NCBI GenBank assembly: GCA_031429355.1
Contig: JANOZM010000013.1
Location: forward strand, 186,001 to 250,000
Source of the DNA: JANOZM01 sp031429355
GTDB taxonomy: Bacteria; Pseudomonadota; Gammaproteobacteria; Burkholderiales; Burkholderiaceae_E
Direction of reading: 5' to 3'
Length of the DNA stretch: 64,000 nucleotides
Below are positions 16,228-24,628 of this stretch, one piece after another. Both the position numbers and the translations under genes were made by a program. Every line of letters begins with the position of its first letter. The first letter of the stretch is position 1. The notes under the pieces were generated by a model, which saw only the letters and a program-made list of their open reading frames with translations, made no database searches and had not been told where the DNA came from.

Positions 16228-16770
16228 CTAACCCGTATTGAGTTGGTTTTTAAGCACCCGATTTTGAAAACAAGGCTTGCCATTAACCAATTGCGGATAT
16301 CCGTTAACAGCCCAAGGATCGATAAATTCTGCACCGCCATACTTGCAATCTTCGCCTTCACATTTAAAAATCCAAACAGTTTGCGCCACGATGTAATAGG
16401 TATACGTTACGCGGCCTTGTTGTCCTAAGTTCCAATCAATATCAAAAGCAAAAATACTTAAGTCTTGGGTGTCGAAGTTTGGTTGTTGTTGGGCAAACTC
16501 TTGTTTAGTGGCTACGCGAACTAAATTGTCGCCAACAATATCGTCATCGCGCCATGCGGCAGGTAGATTAAAGAAGCTAACTTTTTTAAATACGATGTCG
16601 TAATCGCGGCGTGAACTTCGGTCAAATGCGGCGCTAATCACTAAGTTACTGCGTTTAAAGGCATGCACCCACAATCCATCCCACATGTTGTGCAATGGTA
16701 GAGTTTTATTTACCTTTGCAACAAGTTCGTTGATTGAAGGTTTTGTTTTGCTATCGTAATTTTGATCCAT
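16228..16770 (-). CDS. Hypothetical protein
   Basis: A 180-residue soluble protein rich in aromatic residues (NMWDGLWVHAFKRS, DIDWNLGQQGRVTYTYYIVA, FKCEGEDCKYGGAEFIDPW) with three cysteines near the C-terminus. Beta-rich; no family recognised. 52 bp upstream of the OmpA-like gene on the same strand, so probably part of the same cluster. Confidence 0.6.
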   Translation of the reverse strand: MDQNYDSKTKPSINELVAKVNKTLPLHNMWDGLWVHAFKRSNLVISAAFDRSSRRDYDIVFKKVSFFNLPAAWRDDDIVGDNLVRVATKQEFAQQQPNFDTQDLSIFAFDIDWNLGQQGRVTYTYYIVAQTVWIFKCEGEDCKYGGAEFIDPWAVNGYPQLVNGKPCFQNRVLKNQLNTG

Positions 16771-16830
16771 TGCGGCATCTTAGCAATTTAGGGTGTCGCC
16801 CACTACGCTTGCAGTTAAACTTCAAATCTA

Positions 16831-17091
16831 ATGCCAACCGCCCTCACTAAACTTAAGCAACTGTACCGCCCTAAAGACCGGCGCTTTTGGCTCATGATTG
16901 CGTTAAACGCGCTGTCCACTGTTTTTATGTTTTTTTTGCAAAGCGGTTTTTTAAGTGGAATAGGGCGGGCGGTTTTGTCGGTCGTCGTGCTGGTAAACGC
17001 AGGTTTGGGTATGTGGCTGATGTGGCAACTCGCTAACGAACCTCTAACGAAAACAGGTTCTGCCGAAGGTGTTAACCAAAAACAGCTATAG
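16831..17091 (+). CDS. Small two-helix membrane protein
   Basis: An 86-residue protein, MPTALTKLKQLYRPKDRRFW, then LMIALNALSTVFMFFL and GIGRAVLSVVVLVNAGLGMW as two membrane helices, with a polar C-terminal tail. Preferred to the overlapping minus-strand frame because of the clean helix pattern and positive-inside charges. No family recognised. It overlaps the 3' end of the convergent binding-protein gene by 6 bp. Confidence 0.55.
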   Translation: MPTALTKLKQLYRPKDRRFWLMIALNALSTVFMFFLQSGFLSGIGRAVLSVVVLVNAGLGMWLMWQLANEPLTKTGSAEGVNQKQL

Positions 17092-17784
17092 CAAAAAACC
17101 ACCTTTCTTTCGAAGGGTTTGGGTTTTTAAGGCGGTGAGTTTTTTCAACATTTTATGCGCCCGCCCAGATTCAGCCCCAGCCGGCGTTAGCGCTGCTGAG
17201 TACATCGTTCGCAATTGAAAAGGCATTGGCAGTTCGCCTACTAGCTTTAATCCGTTGGTGTAAAGGATTTCACTTATTTGGGTACAACCGATTTGTAGGT
17301 CGCCAAATTTAGGGTCGTTTTTAGCTAGGCTTGCCATTGCGGCTGCGCCGTTAGGGTAGTGCTGGCAACGGGCGGCAACTTCGTCAAACACACCAAGCTT
17401 TTTTAAGACCGACTGAAAATGAATCCCCGCCGTTGCTTTGGCTGGATCTGGAAAATGAATCGTAGTGGCGGCCAACAGGTTAGCACGCAAGCTTGCATCG
17501 TTGGTGACGTCCGGAATACTTTTAAGCTTGCTAGAAATCGCAATGCCAGTACCTACGTTGCCAAGATCAGATAGGGTGCTGGTAACGACCCAGCCTTCTA
17601 TTGCGAGTTGTTCTAGCATTGGGCGCGTAAGCACTAAAATATCGCAGGCTTCACCAGCGAGTAGCTTTTCCTTCATCGCACCTACAGCACCAAACGAAGC
17701 AACGGCTTTACCCGATTCGAGGCGCTTCGAAAACAAGGCCTGAAACAGGCCTTTGCAAGCGCCCGCACTAAGGATATTTACCAT
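17086..17784 (-). CDS. ModA-like substrate-binding protein without a signal peptide
   Basis: A 232-residue protein from ATG at 17784 with GGAG 7-8 bp upstream. The fold pattern fits molybdate-binding-protein-like type II periplasmic proteins: VNILSAGACKGLFQALF, VASFGAVGAMKEKLLAGEACDILVLT, GNVGTGIAISS and QIGCTQISEIL. There is no signal sequence, so it is probably cytoplasmic, as in a group of orphan ModA-like proteins in proteobacteria. No modBC genes adjoin. It precedes nothing obvious; the Bug gene lies upstream on the same strand. Confidence 0.75.
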   Translation of the reverse strand: MVNILSAGACKGLFQALFSKRLESGKAVASFGAVGAMKEKLLAGEACDILVLTRPMLEQLAIEGWVVTSTLSDLGNVGTGIAISSKLKSIPDVTNDASLRANLLAATTIHFPDPAKATAGIHFQSVLKKLGVFDEVAARCQHYPNGAAAMASLAKNDPKFGDLQIGCTQISEILYTNGLKLVGELPMPFQLRTMYSAALTPAGAESGRAHKMLKKLTALKTQTLRKKGGFLL

Positions 17785-17824
17785 ATCAATCTCCAAAAAA
17801 TGATTCGCGTTAATTTAAGTTAAT

Positions 17825-18826
17825 TTATTGGTCTGGCTTAGCGCCTGAAATTTTGACAATGCGCGCCCACTTAGCAATATCGTCTTGCAAGTATTTCTGA
17901 AACTCGGCGGTGCTCATATTCATACTGCTTGCACCGCTTTTAGCCCAAGTAGATTTAACTTCAGCTCGGCTGGTAATTTTATTAATTTCGATATTTAGTT
18001 TTTCGACAATTGCGGTTGGCGTACCCTTGGGTGCCATGATGCCTAACCAAAGAGTTGCTTCATAACCTTTCACGCCCGATTCGGAAACTGTCGGCACATC
18101 GGGAAATACACTAGAACGCTCTCGGCCGGTTGTAGCAAGCGCGCGAACTCGCCCCGACTTTACTTGCTCAACCATTGTAGGAATTGCATCAAACATCATT
18201 TCGACTTGTCCGCCAATAACGTCAGTACGCGCTCCGGAGCTTCCGCGATATGGTACGTGAACAATGAAGGTTCCGCTCATTGCTTTAAAGAGTTCTCCAG
18301 CCATATGGTAAGGCGTTCCGGGGCCACTAGATGCGTAGTTGTATTTGCCTGGTTTGGCTTTAGCTAGAGCAATTAATTCTTTTAAATTGTTGGCGGGCAG
18401 CGCTGGATTACTGACCAAAACAAGATCGGAAGAATTGATAGGCGCAACGGGAACAAAGTCGCGCATTAGTTGATAGGGCTTGTTAGGAATTAAAGACTCA
18501 TTAACCGTTTGGGTGTTGGACATCATCAACAAGGTGTACCCGTCTGGCGTTGACTTTGCCGCTGCATCGGTGCCGATGACAGCACCGCCGCCAACTCGAT
18601 TTTCAACAATGACGTTTTGCTTGAAGGCCTCTTGAAGTCGCTGTGCGACTGCACGGGCGTAAATGTCAGCAGGGCCCCCTGGTGCAAACGGCACAATAAT
18701 TTTAAGTGGCTTAGAAGGGTACTCTTGGCTCCAAGCATCTCTGGGCGCAAGGACTGCAGCAATGGGTAGAAATACGATTGCTACCTTGAGGATCGTCGAT
18801 ACTGCAGAGATCATTGGATTTTTCAT
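17825..18826 (-). CDS. Bug-family (TctC-like) periplasmic solute-binding protein
   Basis: A 333-residue protein from ATG at 18826 (MKNPMISAV); a start at 18871 would put 15 polar residues before the signal peptide. Signal peptide ends DAWSQ. Landmarks: YPSKPLKIIVPFAPGGPADI, NRVGGGAVIGTDAAAKS, DGYTLL, HVPYRGSSGARTD and FPDVPTVSESG. An orphan TTT receptor like the one at 8561. The ModA-like gene follows 40 bp later and may be co-transcribed. Confidence 0.9.
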   Translation of the reverse strand: MKNPMISAVSTILKVAIVFLPIAAVLAPRDAWSQEYPSKPLKIIVPFAPGGPADIYARAVAQRLQEAFKQNVIVENRVGGGAVIGTDAAAKSTPDGYTLLMMSNTQTVNESLIPNKPYQLMRDFVPVAPINSSDLVLVSNPALPANNLKELIALAKAKPGKYNYASSGPGTPYHMAGELFKAMSGTFIVHVPYRGSSGARTDVIGGQVEMMFDAIPTMVEQVKSGRVRALATTGRERSSVFPDVPTVSESGVKGYEATLWLGIMAPKGTPTAIVEKLNIEINKITSRAEVKSTWAKSGASSMNMSTAEFQKYLQDDIAKWARIVKISGAKPDQ

Positions 18827-18935
18827 AAATTTATGGCTTTCTAAAATACTTGATCGCGATTTGCTTGCCATGCGAGAACCTAGCCATTGTCAAATCGTAC
18901 GTTAATTTCAGCGCAATCGCGATCAGATTTTGCAA

Positions 18936-19694
18936 CTATTTCACCGTAACAAGATCAATTTCGTCGAGTTTTACAAAAACAAGACCGCGCTTAAGCAACT
19001 CAAGTAACGTGATCGAAAAACCTTCAGCTGTGTAGCCGCGTGGTTTATTCATGTGAGCCAACACAACATCACCGGCTTTAACATGGCGCATGTTCTCGAT
19101 GATTTTACTTTGGCTTAAAGTTCCCCCAGCGTCGGCGTTGACAGAGAAACCGGCAATTTTAAAACCTAATTTTTCAATTTCCAAAGCCGCTTGCCGATCG
19201 TAAACGGCAGTTGCGCCACGATACCAATGCGCATGGGTTCCACTGAGATTGTAAATTGCTTTGGCGCCCTCTAGCACTTCGCGCCGTAAATGCAGCAGGT
19301 CAGGTTCGCCTGCAATACCGTACACTTTTCGGCCTTTACCAATGACGGCTGGTATATGGTTTTCACCGTGATCTTCTAGTGCGAATAAATCTAAATTGTT
19401 CTTCAGAACTTGTGCGCCTTTGGTATTGCTGTCAATCCACTTTTTTGTGATAAACAACGTGGCAGGAATTCGATTGCGAATTAGAAACTGAATTAAATCA
19501 TCATCGTAGGCGCCCGAGCACGCATCTAAAGTCAAAGCGATTGTATTGTTTTTTTTATTTATTTGCGTTGAGCTCGCAATGCGTTGATGGATCTCAATAG
19601 GTGTTTCTTTGAGGTTACCGTCTTTGGCCTGCGTTGGCACGCTAGCCAAACACATCCAAACGATCACTAAATTCCATACTAGTATTTTATTCAA
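18936..19694 (-). CDS. Polysaccharide deacetylase (NodB-homology) family protein, exported
   Basis: A 252-residue protein with a signal peptide ending TQAKD. The NodB core is present with a modified first motif, ALTLDACSGAYDD in place of TFDDGP, then the metal-binding DHGENH (motif 2) and HWYRGATAVYD (the RxP-like motif 3). ENMRHVKAGDVVLAHMNK supplies motif 5 with His. This DACxGxxD version defines a recognised proteobacterial branch with unknown substrate. Overlaps the 3' end of the BAAT-type hydrolase by 8 bp, so the two are coupled. Confidence 0.8.
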   Translation of the reverse strand: MNKILVWNLVIVWMCLASVPTQAKDGNLKETPIEIHQRIASSTQINKKNNTIALTLDACSGAYDDDLIQFLIRNRIPATLFITKKWIDSNTKGAQVLKNNLDLFALEDHGENHIPAVIGKGRKVYGIAGEPDLLHLRREVLEGAKAIYNLSGTHAHWYRGATAVYDRQAALEIEKLGFKIAGFSVNADAGGTLSQSKIIENMRHVKAGDVVLAHMNKPRGYTAEGFSITLLELLKRGLVFVKLDEIDLVTVK

Positions 19695-21132
19695 CTTGTT
19701 CTGCCAAAGCCCAGCCTTCAGCTAATCTGAGTTGTCGTTTTAAAAAATCAATTGTTTTTAGCCACGCATCGCCTTGCGCGGCGGCATTGCCTTCCGGCGT
19801 GCCACCACTTTTACCGAGGCCCGTGTTGTATTGTGTGGTGGGTGACCAACCGGTGCCACTTAGGTAGTGGCCAGCATCGCTGTAAATTAAACTGTTGATG
19901 GATAGGTTGGCAGCGGCGCGTCGCTCGGCAATATTATGCGCCATCATCGCCGAATTCCAAATCTGGTCATCTTGCCCCGCCACCACCAGCAAAGCGCCTT
20001 TGTATCGCTCAATTGGAATTCTTGCGGCAGCCGCCGCAGCAGGGTTCGCGGCTCGTCCGCGATCTTGTGGGCGTCGAATGTAAACAGGCTCGCCGGTTTG
20101 ATAGCCTTGAAACTCTTGTCCAAAATCTTTGTAAGGCGTAAACGCAAACGGTTTGCCATTAAAAGCAAAGGACGAGCGCTGATTGGGGGTAATGCCTTCA
20201 CCCCAACCCTCCCAAACCACGTCACTGGGCACGATAGCCACCACTGTCTTTACCCACGGAAAATATACCGCCGCGAGTAGTACAAATTCAGCCCCTTTTG
20301 ATACACCGTAGAGTGCAATGTGATCACCATCGACATCATCTCGATTACGTAAGTATTCGCGTGCCTGGTTCAAACGTTCGATTGGAATGTCTACGAATTG
20401 GGTCGGTAAACCTGCTACTTCGGGCTTGCGCGAAGGCCATTGCGGTGGCGAATAGTAGGGTAAAGATAAGGTTGCAAAACCGAGTGATGCTAAACGCTTA
20501 GCAGAGTCGTTCACTAAACTAGCCCCGCCTTCTGAGCCGCCTAGAACAATAATAGCGGGCCGTTTTGCTGGCACCGCACTTGAGTTATTTTGCCCAATTT
20601 TACTCGGACGCAATGCAAAAATAGAGCCGGGAAATTGTGCAACGTTTTGAATTTTCAAATCGCTTGAAAACGATTCCATTACAACGGAATGCGAAGCGAC
20701 GATTTTTTCATTTTGAGTAGCGGTTAGTTTTATTTGTGCCTGAGTTTGCCCCGCAGTGGCTTGGGTTTGCGTCGGTTGCATTGACCAAAACAAGCCGCGA
20801 ATATCGGCTTTTTTATACGTATCACTGGTTGCCAATTTGTCTTCTATGGGTACGGCAGTGGTTAGATCGACTTGTCCATTGCGATCCGTCATAAACTGCG
20901 CCTGCGCTTTATACAGAATCATTTTGTCGGAAGAGTCAAGGCTGGTCCAAGCGCGTTCGCTAGTGACCGTGACTGTTGTCGCTGGGGTAAATCCTACCAA
21001 CTTAATAGACATTGGCTGCCCGGTTAATACTGGATTTGGTGGCGAAACTTGAAAGGATTGCGCGAATGCGAATACCGGCATTGCTAAAGCACCGACCAAA
21101 TAAACAAGCCCGTAATTTATAAACTGCGTCAT
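19687..21132 (-). CDS. Acyl-CoA thioester hydrolase/BAAT-type alpha/beta hydrolase, exported
   Basis: A 481-residue protein with a signal peptide ending FAFAQ. Residues ~25-170 form the BAAT N-terminal immunoglobulin-like domain (VLTGQPMSIKLVGF). The C-terminal hydrolase has VLGGSEGGASL, the nucleophile in YGVSKGAEF (S~284), and acid and His in GQDDQIW and GHYLSG. Relatives act on acyl-CoA or bile-acid conjugates, but export argues for another (thio)ester. Operon with the deacetylase suggests a joint role on a cell-envelope or extracellular acylated substrate; that is inference. Confidence 0.8.
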   Translation of the reverse strand: MTQFINYGLVYLVGALAMPVFAFAQSFQVSPPNPVLTGQPMSIKLVGFTPATTVTVTSERAWTSLDSSDKMILYKAQAQFMTDRNGQVDLTTAVPIEDKLATSDTYKKADIRGLFWSMQPTQTQATAGQTQAQIKLTATQNEKIVASHSVVMESFSSDLKIQNVAQFPGSIFALRPSKIGQNNSSAVPAKRPAIIVLGGSEGGASLVNDSAKRLASLGFATLSLPYYSPPQWPSRKPEVAGLPTQFVDIPIERLNQAREYLRNRDDVDGDHIALYGVSKGAEFVLLAAVYFPWVKTVVAIVPSDVVWEGWGEGITPNQRSSFAFNGKPFAFTPYKDFGQEFQGYQTGEPVYIRRPQDRGRAANPAAAAAARIPIERYKGALLVVAGQDDQIWNSAMMAHNIAERRAAANLSINSLIYSDAGHYLSGTGWSPTTQYNTGLGKSGGTPEGNAAAQGDAWLKTIDFLKRQLRLAEGWALAEQVE

Positions 21133-21167
21133 GTAGCCCTCTAAGGTTTGTTTGACTGTTCGTGATT

Positions 21168-21184
21168 ATTTGCAATTTGCAAAT
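21168..21184. promoter_or_regulatory. Palindrome in a divergent promoter region
   Basis: ATTTGCA (21168-21174) and TGCAAAT (21178-21184) flank ATT, between the divergent BAAT hydrolase and DUF4337 genes. Possible operator; no regulator is indicated. Confidence 0.3.
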
Positions 21185-21289
21185 TAGTTTGATATTGCAC
21201 CATAAAAATTTCTGACCAGCCTTACTACCTCATCGATTGTTGACTTTACTGATATCCTTGCGTGACTCGAATAACCATAAAAGCTCCCC

Positions 21290-21868
21290 ATGTCTGGAAA
21301 TAGTTTTCACGTTCACGGCCCCCACGATCACGAGCTTGAGCATGCCGCTCAACATGGTGATAAAGATAGTTTTAGCGGAACCATTGCTGTTATGACCGCA
21401 ATTTTAGCAACGATAGGCGCACTTTTTTCTTACATGGGCGGAGCAACTCAGGCAAACGCTGGGCTGTTTAAAAATAATGCCGCAATTAAAAAAACTGAAG
21501 CCGCTAACCAATGGAACTTTTATCAAGCAAAAAGTAGCAAGCAAAATCTTGCTGAATTGGCGCAAGTGCTAGTCGTTGACGATAAAAAAGCGGTTTATGG
21601 CAAAGAAATCGAACGCTATAAAGCCGAAAAAAATGAAATAAAAATTGCTGCCGACAAGCTCGAATCTGAGTCGAAAAATTGGGACAAACGTTCCGATGAT
21701 GAAATGCATCTTCATCACCGTTGGGCTCAAGCCACCACCGCGCTGCAAATTTCAATTGCGCTAGCTGCTATTGCCTTATTGACCAAAAAAAATTGGCTTA
21801 AATGGGGTGTTGTCGGCGTAGCAGGTATTGGCTTGGTACTTGGTGCTGCCGCTATCATGCATTTGTAA
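21290..21868 (+). CDS. DUF4337-family membrane protein
   Basis: A 192-residue protein with a His-rich N-terminus (HVHGPHDHELEHAAQHG), a membrane helix (TIAVMTAILATIGALFSYMG), a central coiled-coil-like region with NAAIKKTEAANQWNFYQAKS, and two C-terminal helices (ALQISIALAAIALLTKK and WGVVGVAGIGLVLGAAAIM). The TEAANQWxFYQAKS segment is the DUF4337 signature. Function unknown. It occupies the position usually held by rpsP-rimM-trmD upstream of rplS. Confidence 0.8.
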   Translation: MSGNSFHVHGPHDHELEHAAQHGDKDSFSGTIAVMTAILATIGALFSYMGGATQANAGLFKNNAAIKKTEAANQWNFYQAKSSKQNLAELAQVLVVDDKKAVYGKEIERYKAEKNEIKIAADKLESESKNWDKRSDDEMHLHHRWAQATTALQISIALAAIALLTKKNWLKWGVVGVAGIGLVLGAAAIMHL

Positions 21869-21969
21869 TTGGTAAGCAGCTAAGCGAGTAAAGGGATCTA
21901 AATGTCTTTTTTGGACGGTTTTTAGTGCTTTTTACCCCGCTGCGCGGCAGCCCGACGCGCTCGCCGCAC

Positions 21970-21999
21970 TTGCTCCTAAGTGTTTGAAAATACTACAAT
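21970..21999 (+). promoter_or_regulatory. Candidate sigma-70 promoter of rplS
   Basis: TTGCTC (21970-21975) and TACAAT (21994-21999) are 18 bp apart, giving a ~137-nt leader before rplS. A promoter of its own fits rplS standing without its usual upstream operon partners. Confidence 0.45.
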
Positions 22000-22142
22000 A
22001 GCGGGCGTTCCAGCATCCTCTGTCGGCACATTGCTGTTCTTGATCTTAAGAACTACGCAATACAAAAAGTAATACAAACAAAGCAGACCCCACTAACAAC
22101 GGTCGCACAAGATGCACAGTAACGGAAAGTAGAAAGACAAAC

Positions 22143-22553
22143 ATGAATTTGATTCAACAATTAGAGCAAGAAGAAATTGCTCGTTTAGCTAAATCCATTC
22201 CAGACTTCGCGCCCGGTGATACCGTTATCGTTAGCGTAAACGTAGTCGAGGGTACACGTAAGCGTGTGCAGGCCTATGAAGGCGTAGTAATTTCGCGTCG
22301 TAGCCGTGGTTTAAACTCGAACTTTATTGTTCGCAAAATTTCTTCAGGCGAAGGCGTTGAGCGTACATTCCAATTATATTCACCACTTATTTCGTCTATC
22401 GAAGTAAAGCGCCGTGGTGATGTACGTCGTGCCAAGTTGTACTACTTGCGTCAGCGTTCAGGCAAATCGGCACGTATTAAAGAAAAGCTCCAAGGCCGCG
22501 TGCCTGTTAGTGTTGCAAAAGCAGCGCCAGCACCAGCACCTGCAGCAGAGTAA
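22143..22553 (+). CDS. rplS: 50S ribosomal protein L19
   Basis: A 136-residue protein, full-length for bL19: MNLIQQLEQEEIARL, DFAPGDTVIVSVNVVEGTRK, QAYEGVVISRRSRGLNSNF and AKLYYLRQRSGKSARI. A short Ala/Pro tail extends the C-terminus, common in betaproteobacteria. L19 sits at the 30S-50S interface. It is usually last in rpsP-rimM-trmD-rplS; here those genes are not adjacent. SD-like GGAAAG lies 12 bp upstream. A strong terminator follows directly. Confidence 0.98.
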   Translation: MNLIQQLEQEEIARLAKSIPDFAPGDTVIVSVNVVEGTRKRVQAYEGVVISRRSRGLNSNFIVRKISSGEGVERTFQLYSPLISSIEVKRRGDVRRAKLYYLRQRSGKSARIKEKLQGRVPVSVAKAAPAPAPAAE

Positions 22554-22560
22554 TCCCACA

Positions 22561-23325
22561 GTGGAAATAAAGCGCCCCGAGCCAAGTTCGCGGCGCTTTT
22601 TTTTTGATCCTCGCTTAGCGCAAGTTCAAACTGAAAACAACGCAAATTCAGATTTTCGTGTTGATGTAAATCGTTGGGCAGCCCCGCAGCTGCGTCACGC
22701 ATTTGCCTCGGCGCACACTTTGGCATGGCAGCCTGATCAAACCAGCGACCGTGTTCGTTTTAGCAACCGCCCCATTACCTCAGCCGCTGTGCTTGTGCCT
22801 ATTGTTACCCATGCCGACGGCTACACTATTTTGCTTACCGAGCGCTCGGCTGATTTAAACGATCATGCGGGCCAAGTAGCGTTTCCTGGTGGTCGATTTG
22901 ACGACGACGATCAAACCTTAGAAAACACGGCACTGCGCGAAGCCCACGAAGAAATTGGTCTAGCCTCGGGTGCCATCGAATTAATTGGTCGCCTACCCGA
23001 CTATCAGACCGGCAGCGGCTTTAACGTAACACCCGTAGTGGCTTTGGTCCAACCCAATCAAGCGTTAACATTGCAAACGAGCGAAGTCGCCGACGCCTTC
23101 GAAGTGCCACTGCAATTTTTGCTTGATCCAAAAAATCATCAACGTCGCGGTTACACTATGGACCAAGAGCAACGCAGTTTTTTTGCAATGCCTTGGATTG
23201 CACCACACGAGCGACCGCGCGCCATCGCAGGTAAAGAGTATTTTGTATGGGGTGCAACCGCCGCAATGTTGCGTAACTTGTATCGTTTTTTAGCCGCAAG
23301 TCATTCTATTGACCAAACTAAGTAG
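22561..23325 (+). CDS. NUDIX hydrolase, CoA pyrophosphatase type
   Basis: A 254-residue protein from GTG at 22561, chosen because homologues begin with an FDPR segment, present here as FFFDPRLAQV. The NUDIX box reads GGRFDDDDQTLENTALREAH followed by EEIGL, and the UPF0035-like SFPGG equivalent VAFPGG precedes it, as in CoA-pyrophosphatases that hydrolyse (oxidised) CoA to phosphopantetheine and 3',5'-ADP. The rplS terminator lies inside its first 15 codons, so expression depends on readthrough or on an internal promoter. Followed 12 bp later by the CobD-like gene. Confidence 0.85.
   Translation: MEIKRPEPSSRRFFFDPRLAQVQTENNANSDFRVDVNRWAAPQLRHAFASAHTLAWQPDQTSDRVRFSNRPITSAAVLVPIVTHADGYTILLTERSADLNDHAGQVAFPGGRFDDDDQTLENTALREAHEEIGLASGAIELIGRLPDYQTGSGFNVTPVVALVQPNQALTLQTSEVADAFEVPLQFLLDPKNHQRRGYTMDQEQRSFFAMPWIAPHERPRAIAGKEYFVWGATAAMLRNLYRFLAASHSIDQTK
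22569..22605 (+). terminator. Rho-independent terminator of rplS
   Basis: Stem AAAGCGCC (22569-22576) with GGCGCTTT (22592-22599) and a run of nine T (22597-22605). It overlaps the first codons of the next gene if that gene starts at GTG 22561. Confidence 0.85.
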
Positions 23326-23337
23326 ACCAAAACAGCT

Positions 23338-24282
23338 ATGGGATTTGTTGCACTTATTTTGGCCTTATTGTTAGAGCAAGGTAAGCCGTTACCGCGCGAT
23401 AACCCGGCCCATAACGTCATTCGCTGGTTAGCTACGTCTGTGCGCAATGCCACCGATGCGGGCACCGTGCGTTTTGGCATGATTGGCTGGTTTTTAGTAG
23501 TTGGTGGCGCTGTTGGTTTAGCTGTTTTGCTGCATTGGGTTGCAAACAAAATTCATCCACTGCTACTGTTTGCATTACACGTCGTAATTTTGTACGCCAC
23601 AATTGGCTTTAGGCAGTTTAGTCATGCGTTTAGCAAAATTCAAATTGCCCTAGCTGCAAACGATGTAGACGAAGCGCGCCGTATTTTAGAACGCTGGTTA
23701 CAAGTACACGACCCCGAACTCACCATAGCCCGAGCCTCGCAAGCCGAAGTCTGTCGCTTAGCCATTTCTCACGCCATTGTGCAAGCGCACCGCCACGTAT
23801 TTGGCCCGCTGTTTTGGTACATTTTATTGCCCGGTCCTATCGGCCCGGTGTTGTATCGCGTTGCTGAATATTTAACCCGAGCTTGGCCCGATGTTGTCGA
23901 ACCCTACACACAGTTTGCGCGAGACGCTTATCGTTGGATTGATTGGATTCCGTTACGCTTATCCATTACCGGCTTTGCCATCGTCGGGAACTTTGAAGAC
24001 GCGGTGTATTGCTGGCGTGGCGCTAGTGGAATAAAAACTAGCGACCCGCAGCGAGACATGCTTTTAGCAGCCGGTGGGGGTGCATTAGGGCTGCGTATTG
24101 CCGATCCAAAGTTAGAAGCGCAATGGTCCGCCCCGGGCGATGCCGAAAATAGTTTTGATTGGGCTGGTGCCGACCCCGACGCAGCTGGCTTACGCAGTTC
24201 GGTTGGTTTGGTTTGGCGAGCGGTTCTACTGTGGATTGCTGTTTTTGCGATGTTGACTATGGCTACTTGGTTAGGGCGCTAA
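23338..24282 (+). CDS. CobD/CbiB-family membrane protein
   Basis: A 314-residue membrane protein with helices at the N-terminus, at ~48-70 and at the C-terminus. It has the CobD/CbiB/AmpE-like cytoplasmic loop: NDVDEARRILERWLQVH, SHAIVQAHRHVFGPLFWY, LPGPIGPVLYRVAEYL. CobD makes adenosylcobinamide, but in Burkholderiales this version sits next to the NUDIX gene away from cobalamin genes, so its role is unsettled. Likely co-transcribed with the CoA pyrophosphatase. Synteny breaks straight after it. Confidence 0.8.
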   Translation: MGFVALILALLLEQGKPLPRDNPAHNVIRWLATSVRNATDAGTVRFGMIGWFLVVGGAVGLAVLLHWVANKIHPLLLFALHVVILYATIGFRQFSHAFSKIQIALAANDVDEARRILERWLQVHDPELTIARASQAEVCRLAISHAIVQAHRHVFGPLFWYILLPGPIGPVLYRVAEYLTRAWPDVVEPYTQFARDAYRWIDWIPLRLSITGFAIVGNFEDAVYCWRGASGIKTSDPQRDMLLAAGGGALGLRIADPKLEAQWSAPGDAENSFDWAGADPDAAGLRSSVGLVWRAVLLWIAVFAMLTMATWLGR

Positions 24283-24348
24283 TTACGACGATTGTTGTTT
24301 TTAGTCAAAATCCACCGTAGAAATCTCTGTGACTATAAACTCGAGAGC

Positions 24349-24379
24349 GCACGAATTTCGTGCTACACGAAATTCGTGT
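24349..24379. promoter_or_regulatory. Tandem palindromes upstream of vapB-3, candidate operator
   Basis: GCACGAATTTCGTGC (24349-24363) and ACACGAAATTCGTGT (24365-24379) are two near-perfect 15-bp palindromes one base apart, ending 10 bp before the antitoxin GTG. Spacing suits two antitoxin dimers side by side. A TATAAA box lies at 24334-24339, so the sites would cover the transcription start. Confidence 0.6.
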
Positions 24380-24388
24380 TACTATTCA

Positions 24389-24628
24389 GTGGTGAAAAAT
24401 TTAACTATTACTGTTGACGAAACTGCGCTCGAATGGGCTCGTATCGAGGCCGCCAAACGCAATTCAAGTGTGTCGCGGCTTGTTGGCGAAATGTTGTCCG
24501 AAAAAATGCGGCAAGAAGATGCCTACGCACAAGCAATTCGCAAAGCAACCAAGTTTGAGACATGGGGCGAAAGCGAAGGAGATTATTTAACCAGAGACGA
24601 GTTGTATGACCGCGCTCGTTTTCGTTGA
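24389..24628 (+). CDS. vapB: Antitoxin (VapBC-3), ribbon-helix-helix type
   Basis: A 79-residue protein from tandem GTG codons at 24389/24392; starts further upstream would cross the operator palindromes. NLTITVDETALEWARIEAAK then NSSVSRLVGEMLSEKMR is an RHH DNA-binding domain, followed by a toxin-binding tail (AIRKATKFETWGESEGDYL). Overlaps vapC-3 by 23 bp. Confidence 0.8.
   Translation: MVKNLTITVDETALEWARIEAAKRNSSVSRLVGEMLSEKMRQEDAYAQAIRKATKFETWGESEGDYLTRDELYDRARFR

Noticed and set aside
16815..17102. 95-codon minus-strand frame opposite the small membrane protein
   Set aside because: Lacks family features; the plus-strand frame gives a plausible two-helix protein.
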